The notes below the pieces were generated by a model. That model was not told the DNA's origin, made no database searches, and saw only the letters and a program-made list of their open reading frames with translations. A program made the translations under genes and the position numbers. DNA of 64,000 bases from Rhea pennata (Eukaryota; Chordata; Aves; Rheiformes; Rheidae), in contig NC_084676.1 in assembly GCF_028389875.1 (NCBI RefSeq), forward strand, positions 4,650,001 to 4,714,000. The letters are read 5' to 3'. Of this stretch, positions 12,001 to 64,000 are shown piece after piece. Every line of letters begins with the position of its first letter. Position 1 is the stretch's first letter.

Positions 12001-15000
12001 TTAGCTTTAATATAGGAACAGTACAAGACTTCTACTACATCTTAATGTAAACATTTTCCTCTTTGGCTGCAGGTCTGCCAGCTCAGGGTACAGATACCTT
12101 AAAAGATTTTTTTAAAAAAAAATCTTCATTCCCTTACCTGTGCCTTTTCCATTATAATCATCATTTAAACCCACTGTAACACCACCAACAGCTACCTACC
12201 ATCAGCTGAACTGATTCACTCAAGTTAATAGGCAGGCCTACAAAGAGTTATTTGTGAATAAGATAGACAGACTGTTCATACCTCTCACAAAAACCTGTTA
12301 GTAAATGCAGTTGAATACCAATGTACATATCGGTGCATGTGGGGATACTAAAACTCATGTAACACAGAAACTGCTTTTGTTAACACAGAAATACGCTCAC
12401 AGTGGCCGTCTAATTCTGGGGTCAGCTGTATGAAATGTCACTCCTGGCACAGTGGAGCTTTCTTCTGTCCTGGAAGGCAACACATTGAAATGGGGTAATT
12501 CTATCCAAAAACTAATCAGAACAAACTGTCCCACTCACTTTAAATCATAGTTGGATTTATGAAATGCATGGCTTAGCTCAGGTTTGTTTGCAGAACAATT
12601 ATTCCTTTACAGTGTTAATCTTTAGCACCTGCTGTATCATGACAGCAAATCAGAATACAGAAGTACAGACTGAGTCAATAAAGAATAACCACTCTAGGCA
12701 CCCCAGAGCAATAAATATTGCCAATGCTGAAGTCCTTAGAACTGTGGGCAGCCCCAGTAGTATTGCTCAATATTTTCTCTCCAAAAGACCTTGAATACTC
12801 GAGAGGAAGTATGAACTCAATTGTGGAAGGGGAAAAATGTGCAGCTGAATGCTAGTGGTTACTTGAAGGCATTCAGGATGGAGATAACTGAGTTTTGGAT
12901 AAGATAAAGAAGTATATAATTTCTTTCCCTATAGTCAAGAGACTAGACCTTTGCTATTGCTGTTTTAAATGGAATGCCTTAGGCCTTCTCTACATTCTCA
13001 TCTGTATTTTCTTTCACTCATTATCTAGTGGCTTGATTTTACAATCAGTGATATTAATAGATGATTCCTATTGAAGTCAGTATATATGGAAACACTTTCT
13101 AGGATAAACATTTCAACTGTTAATTAAGATTACACTGAAGCTGGAACAAAAGAAACAGACTTGGGGTATTTTCATGACAGCTAACCCCAAATTCTTAAAT
13201 AGAAAAGCAAGCTAGCTTAGAGATTTATGTGATTAAACGGCTTTAAATACAAATCTCAGCTGACTTAAACAGAAGCCAGATTACTAATAAACAAACCTGC
13301 CTTCTCCCTATTTTAAAAACATGTTCAACAGCTTTTCTCATTTAAAAGAGCTCTCACCTCATGATCAGGGTGAAAAAGACCTCATGTGAGAGCCTAACTA
13401 GCTTTTCAGTGATTTAAATTATATCAGTCATTATTTCAAAGGTACTTCCATTGCTCTGACTTGCACTGAAATAAAAAAAACCCTGGTAGCAGCAGCCAGA
13501 CATGATGCAGTTGCTGCAAGACTGACATGAGTGAGCAGCTTTGAGTCAGAATCTGCATAGTTGTAAGTACAGGCAAATATGTATTTATTCTCGTCCAAAG
13601 CAGGAATTTATGCTCATTAGTGCAATCAATGTAAAATCTCATCATCATTTTGGGTATCGGATTCTACTGTGTGATTTACAGTTGTTGAATTGCTAAGAGA
13701 TTTCCTATTCAAACAGATAAAGTCAAATATTCCAGGTCTTCTCCACTTTACCAGCAGTTTCCTGTCATCATTCCAAGCGTTTTCTGGCAAGATTCCTCAC
13801 GTTTACCTTCAACTCAGAGTCTACTCTGTCACTGCTGGTAGCAAAGAAGCAAGCGGCAATACGTTTGCAGCATTTGCTACTTGACAGCTGGTATAAAGAG
13901 AACAACTCAAACCCTGAATTTTCCTTGTTGCTGAAATTTCAGTAATTTTAGTAACACAACACGGAAGTATTAACTTGTCTATCCATTCCCTGTTCTTCTG
14001 AAGGCTAGAATGGGAGCTAGGCACAGGCTTATTGTTTTTTGCCAACTTAAGTTAAACAGCTCTTAAGTCAATTTTTACAGTGAAATAGCTGATGCTTAAA
14101 AGCTAAGATAGAATACAGCAATTGGTACTAAAAATTCCCGATCAGCACTCTGACTAGTTGATGCTCTCCAATTAAGGAGAATTTTCCAGTATTATTCCTG
14201 AAAAATCTCCTTGTATCAGTAACTGTGGGAGCAAACTGCCTCTGCATTTCAAATTCCATATGGAAAACAGAATATTCCACCTTGTCGACTTCAATGACTT
14301 CTGTTCTTCACAGGTTAGGATAGATTTGAATTCCTTGGTGATAAGCTTAAACATGATGAAGCTGCACACATTTCCAACTATCAGTGCCTTCTACTCTATG
14401 TAGGTTACAGTTCATATGATGCATTACAGCTACATCCCGGGAAATCTACTCAGTTATACTGCTGTTGCTGTCACCTTGTAATAAGTATAAACAGGCTAGA
14501 AAAGGAGAAAATAGTTATACTTGAAAATTTTGTACTTTTAAAATCATGACAAAATCCAATCCTCTCTTTTCCCTATGCAAAAGCATGGTGTCCCAGGTCA
14601 CAGAATGATAATCCTATCTTAATGAGTCTTTAAAGAAAGGAAAATAAAGGATCAGATCCGTCTTTAAGAATAAAAGATTAGGGAATTGATTAAATGAATC
14701 AGAGGAGAACTGGAGAAAAAGTCAAAAGCCAGGCCAAACAGTATTAACGAGAAGAATGGAAAACACAGATCCAGTGATGCTTAATGTGTTTCTGAACTGC
14801 AAATTCAATAACCGATATGGCACCCCTTACTCATCCAAAATGTCCCCTGTCTAATAAAAAACAGATTACAGATTGCATGTGTTACAGATGAAAAGTTTCC
14901 TGTCACTAGGTACTACACTAAATATACATGTATATTACATTAATTCTTAAGTCAACAACACAATGTGTTCTGGGGTCTGTAAAACCTTTCATAAAACACT

Positions 15001-16796
15001 TTTTCCCATTTCATTCTCTATTTCAGAAACTTTCCTCTTATTGACTGATATTCTGCGCACTTCCCTACAGGTCACCTCAGCTGATTTTTATTGACATTTT
15101 AACAACATCAAATTCTCCCAAAATATAAATAATTAACTGATGAGTTCATAATGAGGACATGGACAGTGTCATTACATAGAGCAAACAAGGGCAGGTGGAC
15201 TATCCAAGCTAGTGCCAGATTGGTTAGCTAAAGAGCATTCCAGAGTAACTTGATGTAGCAGAAGGCTAAAATGGCTTTTTGCCATGCAGGACCAGACCTC
15301 ATGCTGCATTGACACAGCAGCTCTTCTGCAGCTAGTGCATTATTCATTAACATGGTGTTGCACTCCATGATAGAGATAGTTTGGGTGCTTCTGTCTCAAA
15401 TTCAGGCATTTGGCCAACTGAACATACATGCAGCTTGAACGTATCTTATGTTGTTGCAGCTTTCTACAGACCTGCATGTAAAACCCTGCTGGCACATGGC
15501 AACTTAGCTACTCCATGCTATACACAGATTTCTTACTACAGATTCCCACTATCTAATCATTACATCAGTGCCATGCAATCTAGAAGGTTGGACTGTTTAC
15601 TGGTCAGACTATTTGACATGTCTGAGAGAAGTGAAATAGCTCTGATACAGAAAGCACAAGAGAGCATCATTATCTCCAGAAGTGCTTTTTTGACCTCGCA
15701 TGGTCAGAGGTGGTGGGAAGAGAAGAGGCTGTTTAGATTACAGGTAAAGCTACGTCTGCTTCATTAATTCCCTGGGACAGCAACCTAAGCCTGACCGTAT
15801 GTTACAGTGAATTTCTAAACCCCATGTGCTTCACTTCAAAGAATATCAAAGGATTAGGTTCTGTGCCGTCCATGTAGATCCTCCTCTGCATACATGAACT
15901 AAAAGCCCGTTTAGTTTGTTACAGAAATGGCAACGATCGGTGCTATCTGATTTACATTTTCAAATAGACATTGCCAGATGACTTGTGCTTTATTATCCAG
16001 AGCATCCCCTGTTGTTCATGAGATGTTGCTTGCTTAGACTAATGTCAGCATCTGCAGCTTGCGGAAACTTGGACAGCAGCTTTAGCCATTCACAAACACA
16101 CATTCTTACAATTCCAATTTCATGTACACCTTGTGCTTAAGTTATTTTTTCTTAGTTATTATTTTTTATTCAGAGCTGAATTACAATTTTTCAGCCTTAA
16201 AACAAGCAAGAGCAGCACAAATCTGTGATACTAGACAACCAGTAAGATTTTGCTTATATTTGGTCAGCTTAGTGTAATCTATACCCTTCATCAAAAACTA
16301 CACTAAACTCAAGAAAGCAAAACGTAAGCCCAAACCTTGCATCACTAGTTAAACACTCAACTTGACACCAGACTTCCTCTGGATATTGCACTCCTGCCTT
16401 CCTAGTATTTGTTTCTGGACTCTTATTTCCCTTCTTTTCTTTTGAAATACAGTAATTATAATTTTTTTTTTAACAGCTTGATCTGAAACACTTATATTCC
16501 ACTCTCAGATGAAAGCACAGCTACAAGATACAATAGGCAAAAAGCAACTTTTAACAGGTACCTTTTCACAGAATAAATGGTAGCTAAATCATCCTTTCCT
16601 TACATTTTCCTAGTAAAACCAAACCCTTTCTTTTAAAATACCTTTTATTTTGTCACAGAAGTATTTATTCAATGTATCTGCAAATAATATTGAAGGACAA
16701 CTTGGACTCCCTCTCCCGTTTCTCCCACAATAGCAAGATATAAAACACGCATCCCTCAACCATTTACTTTCTTCCACTATATCTACTCTATTAAAC

Positions 16797-16826
16797 TTTT
16801 TTTTTTTTTTGGGGGGGGGGGGGGGG
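16797..16826 (+). repeat. T14-G16 homopolymer junction
   Basis: Fourteen T run directly into sixteen G with no interruption. G runs this long can form quadruplex structures and are prone to length error in sequencing. Confidence 0.95.
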
Positions 16827-19211
16827 CAACAAATTGGAAAAGTCTTGTTCTTCCTCTGTGCTGCCTCAGAAACAGTATTAAGTTGCTTTGAAAAATGAAG
16901 CCAAAAAAAATCTGTTAATATCCATGCCAACAGACCTGCATTAGTTAAAACTAAAGCCTTTTGGTTTTGAGGTCTATGGTTGTTCTAGTGAAAAGGATTT
17001 TTTGGTGCAGTATTAGCTCCTAAAACAAGTATTTCAGAATTTTCATGGAAACAACTGCTAATTGTTTCTACAGAAAACAGCTTCAAACTTGCCACTTGCA
17101 AATAGAGGCTAAATTCATTAAATAAATTACTCCTGATGAATGTAAAAGTATTTAGAGAAATAGTTAGGTTTGGATCAAACTAAAGTTGCCTTTCCATTAG
17201 TTCTAACACTTATCAAGGAGTAATTTTAACTACTCTCTCTTCCTCACATTCATAAAAATGGTAACAAAGCCAGCCTTCCATCTGCAACTTTATACATGGT
17301 TGCATTTTATTTAATGAATGTAAAACTATGTAGATATCTGAAAGATAGAGGGATGAGAGAAGAAAATGAATTATTCACATTGAGAAACCCTTGATTTTGG
17401 GCAACATCTTTTACTTTAGAAAGAACTGACAGGTTATTAGAAAATGAGAATTGCTGACCTGCATCGCTATCTAGTTTCATGCTGATATGGCATTATATTC
17501 CAACTCTACCTCATGAGTGTCAGAGAGGCAGAAAATCAATTATATTTGGAAAGCACTATACTTGGACTTGTAGAATTACATATGTTGTCAGTAAAATACT
17601 ATTAATACATATTATGACACCTAGAGATTCCAATGAGAAAAGTTCAAGGCAAATAAGAGAAACTTTTTAACATTTTATTTATGAAAAGCAGAAAATGCAG
17701 CTTTATCTCATGTTTCTGGATGTGATAACAACTTGTACATGTGTAAATAAACTTCTGCACATGGTTTCAATATAGCAGTTGCTGTTCTGAAAAGAACTCA
17801 GAAATACAGTGTCAGTGTCACAGACATCACGATAAGAAAGATTTGATGATACACACAAGTGTGGTAGGGGCAGCAGTCCGACATGAGCACTATAAAACCA
17901 ACTAGAGCCATAGTAAATTCTCTTGGTCTATTTTGTGCTGAGCCAGCTGTTGCCTTGACTACACTGCCAGCAGTAGTTTAAAGCTAGCTTGGGTGTATCT
18001 ATACAAGCTACACAAAATGGTAGCTTCTGTGCTGCCTGAAAAGAAGATAAGAATTACATTATACGGTAAGCGCTGCAGATGGCCCTTTAACATGTATCTT
18101 TGCCAGAATGAGTTTTATCACCAGAGAACAATGTCCTTTGACTCATGTAATAAAGAAGCTCAATAAACTTTTGTTCCATATCCTGGTTGGCACATCCTGT
18201 AGTATTTTCTCCAAATGCTATTAGTTTGTATTCCTGTATCTATATCACAAGTAGCTGTTATCAGAGCCCATGAATAGTTGTTTGTATTCTCTACTAGCCA
18301 CCTACAGTATCAGTGCTTTTCTCTACAGTAGACAGCCATCTAAAAAGGATATATATTTATATGTATATATCATTATTTTTGGTTGCAAAGTGGTCTTGTA
18401 GGTAAATTAATTCATAGATCTGTAGAAGATTTGAAATGGTGCTCCACAGAGTGCTTTCCATCTTCCAGAACTTTGGAAATGCGCTGCAAAAAGAGGAACA
18501 GAGTGCCATCTGTTAAAATTACTATTGCATTGGATTTAGTAATATTTATATTAATTACTAGCTTGTGTCCTTAATCTGTGACTAGAGAAAAATGTATGGA
18601 CCAAATCCTGGATAATTGAAGCAAATTTCTCTATCCTGCGAAACTATGGACCTGTATTTAAATCTATTCACATGATTCTACTGACACTGTGGAATCACTA
18701 TAGAAAAGGGTTTTAAGCTTTATTCAGTCCTTTTTCAGATTTGTAAAATAGGACACTTTGCCCTTCTTACTTCATATGCTAAGTTAGGTTTAAATGTGAT
18801 GAAATCATGCTGAAAAGCTGTTACTCCTGGGTCTTAAAAGAACGAGTATGTGATAAATTCAGTACAAGTAAAACCCTACAGACTTCAAATTAGTAGCTTA
18901 TTCTTGTTCCTGCAAGAAAAATATGAGTATGAAGACATCCAAATGCAGAATTACCTAAATGTTGTTGTACCTGTGAAGGTAGCCAAGTTTTTTTTTTTTT
19001 TGAAAGACTGCAGAAACCAATGAATGAAAATGAAACCAATCCCCCCCCTCAAAAAAAAAAGAGAATATGAAAAATTCAACTTTTGCAGTAACCAGTTAAG
19101 GTTAACACGCAAAACATTACAGATGTCACAAAACACTTATGTACTATGCATCTCAGTAGCTATCACTATCTAAATTAAATGTAACTCTCCCACTTCCTGA
19201 TACCAAGTAAT

Positions 19212-19232
19212 TTTTATATATATATATATATC
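19212..19232 (+). repeat. TA dinucleotide microsatellite
   Basis: About ten TA units in the region expected to contain the DOCK2 3' end. Confidence 0.9.
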
Positions 19233-19833
19233 TTCTTTCTTGCTTGTAAACACTATGTTAAATTCAATATTTAAAAATTCCACAGAAATCACTGAAAAGT
19301 TTACTATATTAAAGGAGGACAAACTGTTCTAAGCAGCATTACTGACTCCACCATAAGCCAATTTCTAATTTGAAATGAGTACGTCTGACACCAAAAATTG
19401 ACTTGCATCGTGCATGCTTTGATATATATTTTCTATGCTCATCTTATTGTGATACTAGTACTAACAACCCAAATAATTAAATCAAACAACACATAATTGC
19501 TTTCCTCTCTTGCTAATAAGTGCTATGTAAATCAAATTAGAGAAAATCAGTTGGTCAAATGAGACCTCTTGTGGCATGGATACAAAACTACACATCTGAG
19601 CCTTCCTACACTGAACATACTAAGATGTACCTCCTTAATGCAGAAAGCACAGCAAGAGACAAATATATATCCGTATAGAGCTTCCACTCCTGATGAGAGG
19701 AAGGATGAAAAAAAGAAAAAAAAAAGTTTGACTTAGGGGGCTTGTGCCATTTTAAAACGATGTAATTTTATTTTAGAGTTCTTAAGGAGGTGATACCTTC
19801 TTTTTCCCACACAGATAAACATACAGAACTTAC

Positions 19834-62351
<42,518 letters not shown>

Positions 62352-62698
62352 TTAGGAAATGACTTCCAATATGCAGCCATCTGAAACAGTGCTGTAACCA
62401 TCTATGTTAATAACAGTCTTACAGTTAGTCACTTCTCTCCATTTCTGCTCAAAAGCAGAAAGCACATTAATGGATACTGCCTCATTCCAAGATGCTAGAG
62501 TTCAGTACCAGAAACAAGCATGTATGCCAGCTGACTGAACTGACACTTTTAGGAAATCTTTCAGTTTCTGATATTTCCCTGTAAATACTTAGGAATAGAA
62601 AGTAATTAAAAAAAACTAAGAACTCACCAATTTCTATCAGTAGGAGAGAACTACATGATATGTTCCCCTCTCTAAACTATAAAGGAGTAAAAAATTAC

Positions 62699-62768
62699 CT
62701 GCTTTAAATTCCTGAATAACATCAACATTGCAACCAATAACAGGAATACTATCTGCACATCTCAACTT
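62699..62768 (-). CDS. DOCK2: Possible additional upstream DOCK2 exon
   Basis: On the minus strand CATTTTAG precedes a 70-base stop-free frame (23 codons plus one base) ending at GCAG/GTAATT. It encodes KLRCADSIPVIGCNV and VIQEFKAG. Its last base exactly supplies the missing first base of the Gly codon at the start of exon a. The intron between them would be about 400 bases. I could not match the residues to DOCK2 with certainty, so the support is splice signals, phase and position only. Confidence 0.35.
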
Positions 62769-64000
62769 CTAAAATGACCCAAAATTATCTTGCAGCACAG
62801 CAGTTACACCAGCTGTCAAAGAAACTCCAAATCTGCAGCCATGGTCTAAGATGAACATGAAGAATTGTTATAATAAATGTAGTATAGAAATAAAGAAAAA
62901 ACCTCAGCTAGGTCTAATACATTCTTCAAACTTTGCTTGCTTGATGGGGAAAAATATACCACACACCCACACCCCTCATAGGAGTTAGATCATTAGTCTA
63001 TCAAATCCAACGACCTACCTCAGAAAAGTCAAAACTGCACGAACCTTCTACAGAGAAATAGTCCCCTAAACAAATACGATTAGACTTGTCCCATACCTAA
63101 AAAGTAATATGGTTCTGATTTGCCTTTCATATCAGTTCCATACTGATGTAACTCCAAACATAACTGAACTACTCTTTCAATAGTTTTATGCAACATTATT
63201 TTTCCTTCTGATTCAGTTGATTTAAATCTGTACTAATCCTAGTGAAATCACTAACATCAATAGATTGAAAAGAATCTTATCATGACTGAACCACTTCTAA
63301 TACCTACAAAACAGGTCTGTGTAATTTCAGAAAACTATAGAAATTAAGGTATAATATAACTATCCATTCACCTCTAAAAATCCTCACTCTCCTAAGCAAG
63401 TCTTAGGTAAGAGCAGTAAAAAGAAAAACAAATCTCCAGCTAAACAACAGCAATATCTATTGCTTGACCAAGAGGCTAAGCTTACACTTGCCTTAAACCA
63501 AAAAAATTCTTAGCACACGACTTGGTGTAAAAAAGGCTCTTTTGAAAATCTATCCTGCTATCAGCACCTGTTATTTCCATTTCAGGGATCAAGATCAATA
63601 TCAAAACTTCTGCAATGGACAACGGAAGATAATCTGCCTCAGGGAACCAGCCAGTTTATGAACTGAAAGGCACTGTAAGCAGAGGCCACAGTGTGAGATC
63701 CTCTGACACGCATTTGCCTGTATGAATCTTACTTTAAATACATATCCCTCCAAAGTGGTGTAGAGCTGAGAGTATTGCTTTCCAGAATGCAGATTCCTTT
63801 TTGTTAAAGATATAGGAAGAGCTTGAAAACTAGAGAAAATATAAGGAAAGGGCAATTATTATTAAATGAGAATTATGGCACATTTAGTTTGAAGTGTCTT
63901 TCAATCTGCAGGCCCTAGTTTTTCCAGTGGGTATGTAGACCAAATGATTGAATAAAGTAATAACATTTGTGATAGGGAAGGAACAGTGCTTTGGTCTTCA

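Larger units (their letters stand above)
6034..19833. other. Intergenic spacer FOXI1-DOCK2, including unplaced DOCK2 3' end
   Basis: About 13.8 kb between the FOXI1 start codon and the last recognised DOCK2 exon. It must contain the FOXI1 promoter and 5' UTR immediately above 6033, and the missing DOCK2 stop-codon exon and 3' UTR, expected nearer 19.8 kb. Apart from a coding-like patch at 8825-9003 I see only AT-rich sequence, homopolymers and possible ancient repeat remnants. I see no clear TATA box for FOXI1. The sequence at 6060-6250 is somewhat GC-richer than its surroundings, as expected near a promoter. Confidence 0.5.

Noticed and set aside
13436-13482. Strong acceptor (TTTTATTTCAG) followed by a phase-0 frame CKSEQWKYL and stop, possible DOCK2 last exon
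   Set aside because: Resemblance to the mammalian tail is limited to a few residues and it lies more than 6 kb from exon s; not enough to call.
15381-15767. 128-codon plus-strand open frame, one of the longest outside the recognised genes
   Set aside because: No recognisable domain, composition typical of spacer, no good promoter or poly(A) context; one or more frames of this length are expected by chance in 64 kb.
18951-19136. Frame with SFKKKKN then LATFTG after a TTTCTGCAG acceptor, possible DOCK2 last exon
   Set aside because: The lysines come from a homopolymer and the rest does not match known DOCK2 ends.
63601-63855. Minus-strand segment after TTTTCTCTAG with donor-like GTAAGA, possible further DOCK2 exon
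   Set aside because: Borders look splice-like, but the encoded residues do not resemble DOCK2 and I could not link its phase to the next exon.

Overview
This window is vertebrate nuclear DNA, most likely from a bird (another sauropsid is possible). The evidence is AT-rich sequence with long introns, GT-AG split exons, and 3' ends of CR1 LINEs carrying the sauropsid hallmark GGTTGGACTAGATGATCTCC followed by a TGATTCT-type tail. There are no prokaryotic operons, CRISPR arrays or phage genes. All recognisable coding sequence is on the minus strand, so transcription runs from high to low coordinates.

Layout. (1) Positions 1-3876: sequence downstream of FOXI1, with no gene I can support; it contains possible minus-strand poly(A) signals. 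(2) Positions 3877-6033: the complete two-exon coding region of FOXI1, a forkhead transcription factor (375 aa), with an intron of about 1.0 kb. (3) Positions 6034-19833: spacer between FOXI1 and the recognised DOCK2 exons. It should hold the FOXI1 promoter and the DOCK2 stop codon and 3' UTR. It also holds one small unassigned coding-like patch with a poly(A) signal (8751-9003). (4) Positions 19834-62296: nineteen contiguous, phase-consistent exons of the 3' half of DOCK2, a Rac guanine nucleotide exchange factor of haematopoietic cells. They encode the residues just before the DHR-2 domain, all of DHR-2, and most of the C-terminal tail. A further possible exon lies at 62699-62768. The 5' half of DOCK2 lies beyond position 64000. 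Introns hold three recognisable CR1 fragments, long poly-A tracts, and a few GC-richer patches.

The order DOCK2 then FOXI1, head to tail on one strand, matches the human 5q35 arrangement, so this is a conserved syntenic block. The two genes are not known to work together: FOXI1 controls ionocyte and inner-ear/kidney epithelial programmes, and DOCK2 drives Rac activation in leukocytes.

No clearly new system is visible. The items most worth checking are the unassigned cysteine-bearing terminal-exon-like patch at 8.8-9.0 kb, the unlocated last coding exon of DOCK2, the GC-rich patches followed by poly-A at 55-60 kb, and an intronic open frame near 53.4 kb.
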